Source of the DNA: Elymus sibiricus
Taxonomy: Eukaryota; Streptophyta; Magnoliopsida; Poales; Poaceae
DNA: 64,000 bases
NCBI GenBank assembly: GCA_039707655.1
Contig: CM077676.1
Span: 84,407,895-84,471,894, forward strand
Direction: 5' to 3'
Shown here in pieces: positions 1-11,042 of the stretch (position 1 is the first letter of the stretch; every line of letters starts with the position of its first letter). The notes beneath the pieces are model-generated. The model was not told the origin of the DNA, did no database searches, and saw only the letters and a program-made list of their open reading frames with translations. Both the position numbers and the translations under genes were made by a program.

Positions 1-126
1 ACATGTAGAGGTTGGAGGGAGAGCAACTCAAAAATCGCCGGCATCAAAACTAATGTTCACTACAAATATAGAAGTATTGTACCATTTGAAAAACTAGCCC
101 GTGCAGATGCACGGGTTTATGACTAG
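1..126 (+). mobile_element. Helitron-like 3' terminus
   Basis: Only the last 126 bases of a possible rolling-circle transposon are inside the window. A perfect hairpin (arms CCCGTGCA and TGCACGGG, loop GA, about 96-113) is followed by a short spacer and CTAG at 123-126, and the next base is T. Grass Helitrons end in a GC-rich hairpin about ten bases before CTRR and insert between A and T, so hairpin, spacing, CTAG and following T all fit. The 5' end lies outside the window and no Rep/helicase coding is visible, so a non-autonomous copy is most likely. Confidence 0.5.
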
Positions 127-299
127 TATTTACTAATTGGAGGCACCTTTCAAGCCATCATGTTAATCCACATCATCAAGATTAATATAACCATTAGATT
201 TCAAATTTAATGGTCAAGATATGTTAGAAAGACGTGCCTTCTTAAAAAACACTTACGTACCCAAGGGATCAAACCAACACGTACATACAAATAAAATCA

Positions 300-420
300 A
301 GCTCACACGTCCTAAAAAAATTAGTCCTTAGCACTCACGTTAGTTCCCAGAAAAAAAATATGTGCATAAGCTCACACGTCCTATATAAAATGAGTCCTTA
401 GCACTCACGATAGTTCCTAG
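300..420. repeat. degenerate 50-bp direct duplication
   Basis: About 50 bases containing 'gctcacacgtcct', 'agtccttagcactcacg' and 'tagttcc' plus an A-tract occur at 300-350 and again at 369-420. A third partial copy of the 'gttcccag' plus A-tract end lies near 560-576. A local tandem duplication is the simplest explanation. Confidence 0.6.
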
Positions 421-1308
421 AAAAAAAAACTAGCGTACAGAAAAATCAAGCTGTTCTCACCACGTACGTGAAATAAAACCCCACAAAAAAAATCGTATGT
501 GAAATAATAGATTAAACCCACATGGCCAAAACGAAAAAGAGTCGTCAACAACCACGTTTGTTCCCAGAAAAAAAATTGTCGGTCTCCTTGCAAAAGAAAC
601 CAAGGCACGTACAACTAAAAAAGATCACACGCCTCAATTCCCATGAAAATAAAAATCACTTGCGAGTCCGCGTAGACAAAGAAGAACGACATGTACAACT
701 AAGGAGTAGTCAAGCCTCAGCTGAAAAAACTGAGCGTATGCCTGATTGTAAAATAATAATTACATCTCATCGTAGAAAAGAAGGCGTAACCATAATAAAA
801 TAAACTAGACACGAACATACAATTTTTTTTCCCTAATGTCTCTCTAATACACCACCACTACCAATGTCTAATATTTTGATATCGCCTAATTGTAACACAA
901 GTAGAAGAATAACATAAATTGTTATGCATAAAAAATATGAATATCAACCCATTAATAAATATCAATTGAAAAAATCTCATTGATTTCCGTGCTAGGCGTT
1001 GCCAAGACAGACTTGATTATTTGAAAACTGGATCCAGTAAAATTTAATTATTCATGGGTAAAATATTTTTCAAGTACTACGAGATACTAATAATTTTTTT
1101 CGAAAAGGACGAGATACTAATAGCTAATACGATTCTAGATAGATACATTCTCAACTAAGTATAGCATTTATTGAAAATTAAGTAGGAGCACTTCGTAATG
1201 CACTAAGAAGAAACATAGAGTACAAAAATGATACGAGTAGCATTGTAGTTGCGGTACACATTTACACGGACCGCGACAAAGTAATACAACCTAAAATAAA
1301 GGAATCCA

Positions 1309-1492
1309 ACACTAAATGGAACACGTATCCACCTAAACAGTAGTAACTGAAATTAACTTTTAAAAAACCGTCTTCCAATTATTTAGTTTATGCAAATATT
1401 TAATATAGACATCATCTTTTGAATCTTTCACTCAATGGAACACATATCCACTTAAACAATAGTCATTAGAATTATCTTTTAAAACACCCTAT
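1309..1492. repeat. degenerate 60-bp direct duplication
   Basis: The block with 'aatggaacacgtatccacct', a short A-rich stretch and 'aacttttaaaa' at about 1309-1370 recurs at 1431-1492 as 'caatggaacacatatccact' and 'tatcttttaaaa', with scattered substitutions. It is a second old direct duplication in this AT-rich block. Confidence 0.5.
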
Positions 1493-2033
1493 ACCTCCTC
1501 AAATTTTTTTATATATGCAAATAATTGATATGTACATCATATTTGAAAAACGAAACTAACCATGCAGCATATACCTCTCACACTTCGAATTTTGTTGAGC
1601 GGTAGGTGTGTGTAATGTTTCTTTCTCGATCTTGGTTGAGTTGTTTTGTATATGCTACAGTGTGGATCGAATAAGACAGGAAGATGTGTATCTTGCCAAA
1701 TGGATCAAACTAATTCATACTTTATCGATCCCTTAGTAGGTGACGTAAAATACACAAAGAGGTGTTCCTTGCTACCATGACATGAAGGCTTCATTTAGAC
1801 CAATGATGCAGTTTTGCGGAACATAAATGAGTAAACAGATGCACCCTTCACTATTATGAAGTTTATAATACAGTTTATTATTAGGTGTTGTCATTATTCG
1901 ATAACTTAGCATCTGTCAAATTGTATGATATCCGAAAGTTAAACACATTCATTTTACAGATAAATATAATTTTATTAATTACTATGTACTCCTATAATAG
2001 CTAGGCCATGCAGGTGCACACGTAGATGACTAG

Positions 2034-3420
2034 TGTTTTATAATGCTTGACTTATTACAAATAGTTTATGACAAGATCAAAGAATTGACGATGACGAGAT
2101 TGTCTCATCATAGCAATACTTTAAGTCAGTTCGCGTTTAACTAGCAATTACTAAATATTTCAATTATGAGATATAATAGATGGATGTCAAAATGATTCCC
2201 ATGAGATGGAAATAGAACCAAGGTTGTATATTTGATACGGTCCAAGGTAATTTTGTCGATCCAGAGGATGCTAGTAAGTATGCAAACTTCAAGAGATCCT
2301 ATAATGATCTAAAGCAAGCACAGTGGAGTTCGAATCTTTGTACTGATGAAATGGTCAAATAAATTGATTTCATCGAGTAAAGTGAAGATGCTTATATTTA
2401 CAAGAAAGTAAGTGGGAGCATGATAATATTTCTAAACACTATATGTGCATGCCATATTGTTTTTTGGAAATTATGTAAATTTCTTGACACGGATTAAGAC
2501 TTTATTGAAACTAGTTTTTCAGTAAAATACTTAATCAATGAATAGTCTTGGTATTAGGCATAATGATCTATGGAGATAGTAGTGTCTAATCAGGCTTAGC
2601 CAAAATACATATTGACAGAATACTAAAGCAGTTTAGTATGAAAAATGTCAAGAAGAGTTTCTTGTCAAAGTCACATGGAAGGAGTTTTTAGCAAGAATCA
2701 GTATCCTGAAATACTGATGAGCGAAATATGATTTCAAACATAGTTGTATTCCATGGTATGTAAACAACCAGATATTTCCAGTACTTCAAGTTAGTTGTGA
2801 ATAAAAGTTACTAGTATAGTCAAATTGTTGATCATAGGACAACAATGTTGTTAAGTATTAACGACATCTTTATCGCACACGGAGAAAATGAAGAGATTGT
2901 TGTAAGGAGTTACATCAAATACAGGCTCATTGTAAGTGATACATCGATAAAATCTTCATGTGTGCTCCAAGCGATTTTTCTATTTCAAAATGATTTATGG
3001 TGGCTTAGTAAGTTGGAATTGGTCCTAGAAAATTACTGTGGTGAATTCTATAACAGAAGGCTGAGTATATTGTCGCTTTAGAATCAACAATGGAGGGTAA
3101 TGAATCAGAAGTTCATTTATGTGCTTGGTATGGTTTCTAGATGATTGTATCATTGGAACACTATTCTTAATACTGGTTCCATAACTCAGGCTAAGGAATC
3201 AAAGGTTCTACAAGTGATTCAATATATATACAAAGCCGGTTTCACACAAATTTTGAATTCTTGTGAAAGCATGATAGATGCATAGAAATGCAAATGATAC
3301 ACGCGGATCTGAAGTTTTAAGATCTGATAGGACAAAGGCTATACCACAAGCAAAGCATGGACAAACACCGGATTGCCATTGGTGTTAATGAAAATGTGCT
3401 AACTAGATTATTGACTCTAG
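2034..3420 (+). pseudogene. decayed Copia reverse transcriptase/RNase H remnant
   Basis: This stretch aligns base by base with the RT to RNase H part of the intact Copia at 24574-27753. Examples are 'ttgtcgatccagag' before 2275, the segment equivalent to the catalytic-region approach at 2080-2200, and the end 'tagattattgactctagtg' just before the polypurine tract. Reading frames are shattered by stops and indels. The left part of the element is missing because the Helitron-like end abuts at 2033. It is followed by its own polypurine tract and 3' LTR, so this is the 3' half of a BARE/WIS/Angela-type element much older than the copy at 20635-29657. Confidence 0.8.
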
Positions 3421-3434
3421 TGCAAGTGGGAGAC
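3421..3434 (+). other. polypurine tract of old Copia
   Basis: The bases tgcaagtgggagac directly precede the LTR start TGTTGG, matching the tract at 27790-27803 of the intact Angela-like copy. This would be the plus-strand priming site in the original element. Confidence 0.75.
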
Positions 3435-5252
3435 TGTTGGAAATATGCCCTAAAGGCAATAATATTGTATTATTATATTTCCATTATTCATAATTAAGAG
3501 TTTATATTTCATGCTATAACTGCTATGATCCTGGAATATGCGATTCAGTGGAAAACTCATATGCACGTGTGAAATGATAAACGGTAAACAATAGGTTCCT
3601 GGTCTCGCCTCTAAGACTAGCACAAGTGTTGTTGGTGATCATGTTTTCCGGATCTTAGTATATCGTTAAGTGTAACGATAGTCCTAAAACAACATTGATG
3701 GTATGACATTAGAAGAACGATCATATTGAATCGACCCTAAACTTGTCTGTTATACTATGTGATTATATCATTTGAAATCATTTGTTATAACAGGGAGTGT
3801 TAGCATGTGTTTTAGTTCCTTAGACCATGAGAGTGTCTCGGTCACTTCCTACCGGACGGTGGGCTTTGGGGTTGCTCAAACGTCATCTGTAACAAGGTGA
3901 TCATAACGACAACTTTCAGGCTCACCAGAAAGTTTGACAAGTGACCGGATAGCTCGAGAGTGGGATTTGCTCCTGCGACGATGGAGATATATTCTTAGGG
4001 CCCTCTCAGTGTGATGGCATCCATCATCGTCTGGCCAAACACAGGTGATTGCGTCACGGGGATGCCGGAACACGTCAACGAGAAAGAAGAACAAAACCGG
4101 CAACGGGAGCAACCGTATAGTGAGCATGGTGATGACTCAGGAGGATACCGATGCACACCGGGTTTTGTAAAGTATCGCAAAGCAAGGGGAACATCGCATG
4201 ATAACCAAAGGTTCACTCGAATATCATTCGTGTAATCATAGGGACCGATATGGATGTCCACGGTTCCGGTATCGGTCATTGAACGAAGGAGTTTCGTTCA
4301 TGTCTACGATTTACTGAACCTACGGGGTCACAAGCTTAAGGTAATCACGATCTGCTGAGTGTTAGTAGGATGAGAGTGATGAGAATATATTTGTGGAATT
4401 GTTTCATTAATATTTCAGAATAGTTCCGAGAGGATCCGAAAGCGTTTCGGGGTCACCCGAAGGGTTTCGGTGAATATCGGGTAATACCGGGTATTACCAA
4501 TAAATATATATAGGTGGAATATGATTCCGGAGATGTTAAATTATATATAAAATGGTCTGAAAATATTTAGAACACTTATATATTTAATTTAATACAAACG
4601 GGCCTTAAAAGGCCAAACCGGAGAAGGCAACTTGGGCCACAAGGGGCCAAGTGGGGAGGCGCCCCTTCCCTAAAGGAAGGAGGCCGAATTGGGGTAGAGG
4701 AGGAGTCAGACTCCTCCCCTCCCTGGCCGGCGTACCAAGGGGGATTCCTTCCCCCTTGGTGGCAGCCCTCCCTCTCTCTCTAACCTATATATAGTGGAGG
4801 TATTAGGCCCATTTGGACACACAAGTTTTGGAACCTCCTCTAGTTGATCTAGTTCTAGTTCTAGTTGGTCCTAGTTGACTAATTAGAGCTTGCCCTAGCC
4901 ACGTCTAATCCTCATAATTAGAAGCCCCGTGTGGTTCTAATCTCCTCCCTCTAATTCTCTGACGACGATTAGCTCTGGACGGCGAAGCGCTGCCGGATCG
5001 TGAAGACCGTACGCTTGCAACCAAGTAGAGAGGCCGTGCTTTTGGTCTTCCGTTCGAGGGATCGTTCGAGGTCGGTTCGCGGGATCGTCATCGACGTTCG
5101 AGGGACTCCAAGTACGATCTACACCAGCTCGTCTACTTCCACTGCACTCCGGAGTCGGTAACAATTGTTGATCCAAACCCGATATGCATCTTCATATTGT
5201 TCCTGGGTGATCGTAGGGCGATTTTTTTTGTTTTCTACTACGTTTCCCAACA
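3435..5252 (+). repeat. old BARE/WIS/Angela-type 3' LTR
   Basis: The LTR runs from TGTTGGAAATATGCCCTAAA to a terminal ...CGTTTCCCAACA, 1,818 bp, close to the 1,854-bp LTRs of the intact copy. It contains a TATA box (tatatatag, 4786-4794) after a pyrimidine-rich stretch, as in Triticeae Copia promoters. Sequence drift from the young copy is heavy in the middle but the two ends are conserved. No target-site duplication can be tested because the 5' half is lost. Confidence 0.8.
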
Positions 5253-5374
5253 ATTAAAGCTTTTTATTAACTTCTCATCTAAGTGTTGGTCATGGCATGG
5301 AGGGGAGGTTTGAGCATTTTTAGGTCTAATTGAAATTTTATGTGCTGTTTGAATCGGCGGCGCGCGATGGTTAA
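5253..5374 (+). mobile_element. left part of a Gypsy internal fragment (target of 10.9-kb element)
   Basis: The last bases, ending 'cgcgatggttaa', join across the 10.9-kb insertion to 'ttaactcctaacaacctcc' at 16271. The joined sequence matches the reverse complement of element 1's interior near 32140-32165. The rest of these 122 bases shows nothing recognisable. Confidence 0.5.
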
Positions 5375-6792
5375 TGTAACACCCCAAAAATTTAATTATG
5401 TTTTTGTTAAGTAAAATTTGGCCAGAAATAAAATTTTGAATTATATTAAGATCTTTTCTGTTTCTGACTTCCAAAATTCTTCCCTCCATATAGAAAATTT
5501 TGGAAAATATTGTGGGCTTTGGAAGTTTTCTTAAATCATTTCATTTATATTTTAAATAACAGTAGGAAATATTTTCATAATAAAACTTGCCCTAAATAAT
5601 TCTTTCAGTGGCATTTTCACACTTTAAAATGCTCCTGTTGCACTATAGCTATTTTAAATAATTCTCCTAAAATTCCACAAAAATTATGAGGGGTCATGTG
5701 ATGCCTATAGATCACTTTTATGCAAAAACCCAACATGGTCCTTTTTAAATTTTGAGCAAAACTTCCACTTATCAATTCTGTTCCATTCTTGAGTTACAAC
5801 TGCAACCCCAATTTTCCTTTCTCCAAAAATTCTGAAATTTTTCCACCTTATAGTCCTTCCAACCAAACCCTTAAGTCCAGAAGACCAGCCCCATTAGCAT
5901 AACTTAAGTTCACCAAATAATTCCCTGTAGTTTCTGTCCAGAACTGAATTTCTCCAAAACTTGCACTAGCAAGTATTTCCTTTCATAACACCAATTTCAG
6001 AATCATCACTAACATCCAAGGAGACATCATCCTGCCAAATTCCAATCTCAGAAAAGATCCCTAGGTGGCCATAGCATTTCATCAAGCACCTCATGTGCAT
6101 GGTGAATATGGCAAGCTCATGAACTTGCATTGGGCACTTGAGCATCTGACCAAAGTAACATGTCCATCACTTTTACCAGACCATGCACTGCTACCCTGCC
6201 AAAAACCAGCTCTTTTGGGACAGCCTAGGTCACCCTGGCATTTGATCGAGCACTCTGTGTGCGTGCACTGGGCGTGGCCAGAGCGCCCGCGTTGCACCCG
6301 TCGGCGTCCGGACCCCTGTTGCCTCTCTACTGCCTCCCTGGCTTGCCCCGCACACCCCAGCTAGCCACCGCACCTGCTGCGACCTCCCCATGGTCCTCTA
6401 GCGCCGCTGCCACCAACTTGCACCGACCAGAGCCACCGCCCGCGATCGCCGACTCGGGTACGGCACCGTCCAAGGTTCTTGGCGCCAATCAGAGGCCAAC
6501 AGCGCATTGCGCACTTCAGTCCCAACCCCCTGAGCTCATCTGCTGCTCGCCGGCCTCGCCACTGTCCGTGCTCTCCATCATTGGTCGCCGCTGAAATCTA
6601 CCGTGGCCAGCATCGTCCAAGCCACCTGGAACTCCCTGAGCTAGCCAGCACCGCCCCCTAAGTAAATTTGGGGGGCCACCGTTCATACGAACTTCCCACC
6701 GTCCCCCACCGGCCAAGCAACCTCACCTGCCTCGTTAATAGCCGCCGCCGCGATGCCTACCACGGGAGCGCACCAACCGACCTGCCCGCGCC

Positions 6793-6800
6793 TATATAAG
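6793..6800 (+). promoter_or_regulatory. TATA box of 5' LTR (10.9-kb element)
   Basis: Sequence tatataag followed by GGCC, in a G+C-rich promoter-like context. The same box is conserved in the 3' LTR at 13267-13274, which supports it as the LTR promoter. Confidence 0.6.
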
Positions 6801-8520
6801 GGCCACCCGAGCACTCCCTCATCACCACAACCACTCCCCCTCCTCCTACAAGCCTCCCAACGCAGCCACATGGCCGGGGATGGTCGTCTTCCTCGCCTCC
6901 AGTAGCCAGGGCCGCCATGGCCTTCCGGTCTATTCCAACGCAGCCAGTACCTCCCCGCAGAAAATCTCTTCACCTCCATCTCCCTTGAGCAACCACGGAT
7001 CCATCCCACTTGTCAATTTCGCCGGAGATAGCCCATGGGCAAATGCCCCAAATCGCCTCCGCCGGAGCCCTTTGGGAGTGCTCGCCGCCGGCGACTCCAC
7101 CCACTCCGGCGACTGTGGCGCACCTCTCCGGACTCGCCTCGACCTCCTGGTCCTTCCCATGTGCTCGGATTCCCTTGGGGCGCCGCCGTTTGCCGGCGAA
7201 TAGCGCCGGAGCTCCGCCCCTGTTCTATCGCGGGTGAAAGTTTTAACCACAACTTTGATTGCCTCTAACTTTTTAACCACAACTCCAAATCATTTGATTC
7301 TTTTTCTGTAATTCATCATTTTCCATCTAGTTTATTTTAGTATTTATTTGAAAATTTTCCAAACACCTTTTTGTACTGTTTTGAATTTATGTGATATTTG
7401 CAATATTTTGAAAATAGGAAAAATGGAGGGAAGAAATTTTTTGGAGTGCACCCAATCCTTCTGCATGCTCAAGGCAAGCATCTTGAACATTTGATATGGT
7501 GAAAGCTTGTTTGATTGCCTGCTAGAATAATTTGATCATGATTATGATAAATCCAGACAAAAGTTTGCATAATGATACTTACGCATGTGTGGATTCTTTG
7601 GTAGAATTGTTTTCACTTTAACATGAACACATGTGGATGTGGTTATTGCCTCGTGATACACATGGCTATCTTTATCCGGACTAATCTGCAGGAAAGAATC
7701 AGTCACGAGAAAAGTGACTATGAGACTGATGTCTCATGTGACGAGAATGATCAGTGAGGGCATGTTGAGACATGCCAGGTGGTGACCCTGTTGGGTACTA
7801 CCAAGGAAATATATTGTGCTAACCACTGCAGGAAAACCTAAACCTCCTGAGTCAACCATAGATCGAGTCTTGTTCCGGTAACCCCCATACTTGATTCGTG
7901 CTGCCACTTGTCCCTGCCACAGGTAGGGTATGGTTTAGTAAGTTGATAGCCCCTTTCCTTGCACACACTGTACAGAGAGGCCATGGTGAAAGATACTAGA
8001 GGCCTCTGTTAGGCATGTCACCTGGTCAGGGGGCATGGGTGTATCCAGCTGGGCCGAGAGGGAGGAACCCGATGCAATCCGCGAGTTATAAATTGTGATC
8101 CCATGCTATTCGAGACGGTGGTCTCCCCGTCTTAGAGTTTTTCTGGAGTGATGCCTTGGGTGATTCTGGGCATCAAAACGGTTAAGCTGGTGTGTGCTGG
8201 TCAGGTGTGTTTTCATCCCAAAGACCGTAATGGGAATTAGTCAGCGTCTCGATGTTGGCTAAAGAAATCCTTTACTTGTGGGTAAAGAGTATGCCCTCTG
8301 CAGAGTTTTAAAACCTATTCGAATAGCCGTGTCCGTGGTTAAGAGCTACAGTCTGAGTTGGTCAAGTGTCGGTCTTAGTGTCGGTCTTCGGAGGAAATAA
8401 TTAAAATGGAGCATGATTCATTTTTGCACGATGATTATTGTCACTACTGATGCTATCATGAATATTATTGTTAACATGAATATTATTGTGGACTAACCTT
8501 TTTCTCTTATGTGCAACCTT

Positions 8521-8930
8521 GAGTATCTCTTGGGATGGTTATGCCACCTGGATACTCATTTCTATTTTTCTGTCAGTATCTCTTGGGATGGTTATGCCAC
8601 CTGGATACTCATTTCCATTTTTTTTCTGAGTATCTCTTGGGATGGTTATGCCACCTGGATACTCATTTCTATTTTTCTGAGTATCTCTTGGGATGGTTAA
8701 GCCACCTGGATACTCATTTCTTTTCAAGACCTCTCGAGGCGTCGCATTCAGACACCCGTTTGGCATTTTTCTTGGAATCCTCAGGCTGTCTAACGCCCGA
8801 TGTTCCATTTTATTTTCTTGGAATTTTTTGGGCGGTCTAACGCCCGATGTTCCATTTTATTTTCTTGGAATCCTCGGGCGTTCTAACGCCCGGTGTTCCA
8901 TTTTATTTCTTTCGGAATTCACCGGACGGT
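8521..8930 (+). repeat. tandem repeat arrays in 5' LTR
   Basis: Four units of about 51-55 bp start 'gtatctcttgggatggtt' (8521-8720). One unit with 'aagacctctcgagg' follows (about 8728-8785). Then come three units of about 45-48 bp with 'taacgcccgatgttcc' (about 8786-8925). The corresponding array in the 3' LTR has three copies of the middle unit instead of one, so copy number changed after insertion. Confidence 0.8.
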
Positions 8931-9528
8931 CCTACCGCCTAGAACCCGGCTTATAATTTTGGTGACACCATAAATATTCATCCTTTGCTAATATTGGATG
9001 ACTAACCTTTATTCACCAGCATAGTTATACTACTCCGCACGATTGCACTAAACTCATATCATGGACTAATATTGTTGAATCTGTTTAAAGATAAACTACA
9101 TGCATAGCGCCTGCTTTTATTATATCTTTTGTTCATAATGTTTGCGAGTACATTCAAACGTACTAACTGGCTTGTCCCTGGCTATTATCTTGGCCGGATC
9201 ACGATTAGGAAAAGAGCACCACGAAGGCACACCCCGCAACCTAGGAATCGGAGATAGCAGCCACGCGGGATAGGAGTTATATAGGTCAGCTGTTCCTGTG
9301 GGAATGGAGGCTCACCAGAGTTGGAGATCTGCTACCTGCTTCCGCCATCCGCTGTTAGAAATCATTGTTGTATCATTAGACCTTTATGGTCTTGTATCCA
9401 ATTCTTGTAATTGCTTGGTAATCTGTAACAAGGACATGTCCACCAGTAACATTGATCTTGGGGCTGGTGACGACACGAGGGGTTAATTTCTGGGATATTG
9501 TGTCCCGGAAGTCCGACCCCGACAGCCT

Positions 9529-9544
9529 TGGTATCAGAGCCAGG
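9529..9544 (+). other. primer binding site, tRNA-iMet type
   Basis: TGGTATCAGAGCCAGG lies four bases after the 5' LTR end. It is complementary to the 3' end of plant initiator methionine tRNA over 16 bases and would prime minus-strand DNA synthesis. Confidence 0.85.
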
Positions 9545-9777
9545 CTGACCATTGGCTAATCCTATCTTAGCCTGGTCGCTATCCCTAGATTTCCACACCA
9601 TCTAAAACCTTTCATGTCCGTAGCCAAGCCCATATCATCCGATAGCCTGCACAGTGGCCAGCCGACATCTTTTGACAGTCGGTGCCCAACCTATCAGCCC
9701 TGCCCATAGGCCGTGTGCCTGTGGCCGACACTTGAGTTGTCCCATCCACAAGTGTGCAATAGAAGACTCCACTAACC

Positions 9778-9784
9778 TATAAAG
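9778..9784 (+). promoter_or_regulatory. internal TATA box upstream of first cargo gene
   Basis: Sequence tataaag lies 69 bp upstream of the ATG at 9847. The second cargo gene has an equivalently placed box at 10971, suggesting each gene is its own transcription unit and not part of the LTR transcript alone. Confidence 0.5.
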
Positions 9785-9846
9785 GAAGCCTTGCCCCAAC
9801 TCAGCACATCACGGCCTCACTCTCAGTTCGATATCCAGTCACCAAG

Positions 9847-10648
9847 ATGCCTTGACCCATCGTTCGTAATGAGACCACCACAGCCGAGCTTGGAGACTTT
9901 GTAGTCATCCTCGCCAATCTCACCCGCCGAGCTCTTGGCATAGAAGAGCCCCCGGCGTATGTTGTGTACCAAGACCACACGAGTGATGCCATCCACCACT
10001 TCTGGGCCACGGTGCACATCTACGGGAGGGGCACCACATCAGAAAGCCCCTACCGGTTCACCGGGAGGACAACCTCCAACAAGCCCCAAGCCATTCAACT
10101 TGCAGCCCGAGAGGCTATAGTTAATCTCCGTCATTTGTCGCCGAGAGTTAACATCCGTCCTTTCTACTACTACGTACCATAGCCGTGAAGGCTATGGTAG
10201 GCCGACCCAAGTCGCCAATGGAGACCATGAGACGGATTCTGCTCTAGTGCATCTGGTGCGCTACCTGAGGGCGCAAGAGGCACTATTCGATCAGGTCACC
10301 CTTGATCTGATTGCGACCCGCAGGACGCTCGCTCTCCTGACTCCGGTAAGAAGAGCAGCTACACCCGCCACCAACACCCCGATAGTGCTGCTCGGGAGAC
10401 TGATCGAGCCCTCGGAATCGGTCCCTGTTGTCCATCCGTGCATTGCCTTCGTCTCCCCCGGGGAACTCCGTCGTCTCTTGGAGACCTACTCCAACGGGAC
10501 TGTGGCCTCAACACCCCGCGAAGGGCACCACCGCTACTCTAGCCCCGTAGGTCCTCATCCGACCCCGGCCAACTCCGACACTGAAGCACACGGAGAAGCC
10601 TTGACATCTGCGGGACACGCCCGGCTAGATGTCAACGAGGTGGACTGA
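9847..10648 (+). pseudogene. cargo gene 1: dsRBD-like protein with C-terminal helical segment (broken)
   Basis: I do not recognise a named family. From the ATG at 9847, codon 3 is TGA (9853-9855), probably a mutated CGA. The frame then stays open to TAG at 10180-10182, where a one-base shift moves it to the frame that runs open to TGA at 10646. Residues 16-32 look helical. Residues 35-43 (PPAYVVYQD), 50-60 (FWATVHIYGR) and about 66-74 (YRFTGRTTS) look like three beta strands, followed by an alanine-rich helix (IQLAAREAIVNL). This order matches the double-stranded-RNA-binding-domain fold, although the basic KKxxK of typical domains is absent. A second segment (LVRYLRAQEALFDQ) is shared with cargo gene 2. 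There is no intron. Function is inference. Confidence 0.6.
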
Positions 10649-10970
10649 GTCCACCAGAATTGTTGTCGAGCCTTAGTGGCCCGGTTTCCCTGTATTTTTG
10701 TAGTAGCAGTTGTATGGCGTAGTAAGTTGAAAATTATTTGTGTGCCAATGTCTTAATAGTAGTATGCATGATCTAGCATAAATTGTTGGCGTGTGGTGGC
10801 AGAGTAAATTCTACGCGTGACTGTAGAATCACTCTTGCCGACACACACACAGTAATACGTCACATTCCTTTTGGGGAGTGAGGTTCGAGACTTTGACTTG
10901 GAAAACTCTATGACGAAGCCGATACACAAGCCGTACCGGTGCTGCCTCATGTTTCCTAACCCAGGTACTT
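10649..10970 (+). other. spacer between the two cargo genes
   Basis: About 320 bases with no ORF on the plus strand. The first part is T-rich after the stop codon and resembles a 3' untranslated region ('tgtatttttgtag', 'ttgaaaattatttgtgtgcc'). The second part leads into the TATA box of gene 2. Nothing else is recognised. Confidence 0.4.
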
Positions 10971-10976
10971 TATAAG
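10971..10976 (+). promoter_or_regulatory. internal TATA box upstream of second cargo gene
   Basis: Sequence tataag (within tttataagcggc) lies 72 bp before the ATG at 11043, almost the same spacing as at cargo gene 1. Confidence 0.5.
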
Positions 10977-11042
10977 CGGCCGTATCCCACTCTACACCAG
11001 CAACCATCAACCTTGAGCACTTCTTTCCCCATCCATTCCTCC

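Larger units (their letters stand above)
127..2033 (+). mobile_element. AT-rich region ending in a second, decayed Helitron-like 3' end
   Basis: No gene is supported here; the short ORF near 522-803 is lysine-rich low-complexity sequence. The block ends (about 2001-2033) in a degenerate copy of the hairpin-plus-CTAG terminus seen at 88-126, same orientation, with CTAG at 2030-2033 followed by T. Copia reverse transcriptase homology begins immediately after, so 2033 behaves as a real insertion boundary. A possible 5' end starting TCTCTAATAC occurs at 841, but the preceding base is not A, so that boundary is weak. The 126 terminus may belong to a younger Helitron that landed inside this older one. 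Confidence 0.35.
5375..9524 (+). repeat. 5' LTR of 10.9-kb element
   Basis: It begins TGTAACACCCCAAAAATTTA and ends CCCCGACA just before the primer binding site. A TATA box lies at 6793-6800 after a GC-rich stretch with many spurious overlapping ORFs (about 6065-7280) that I do not regard as genes. The distal part carries tandem arrays at 8521-8930. Compared with the 3' LTR it lacks a block of roughly 190-200 bp (present at about 13709-13900). Confidence 0.85.

Noticed and set aside
522..803. 93-residue Lys/Arg-rich ORF
   Set aside because: It lies in AT-rich repeat-containing DNA, with low-complexity composition and no promoter or homolog recognised.
3995..4279. Overlapping ORFs in the old BARE/WIS-type LTR
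   Set aside because: They are incidental frames in LTR sequence, not conserved in the young LTR.
6065..7280. ORFs of about 100 residues near the TATA box in the 10.9-kb element LTR
   Set aside because: They are short, overlapping on both strands and altered between the two LTR copies; they are explained by GC-rich promoter/leader sequence.
8509..8840. ORFs with repeated ISWDGYATWILIS-type peptides suggesting a repeat protein
   Set aside because: They are translations of the LTR tandem array in two frames at once, with unit lengths (51-55) not constant in frame.
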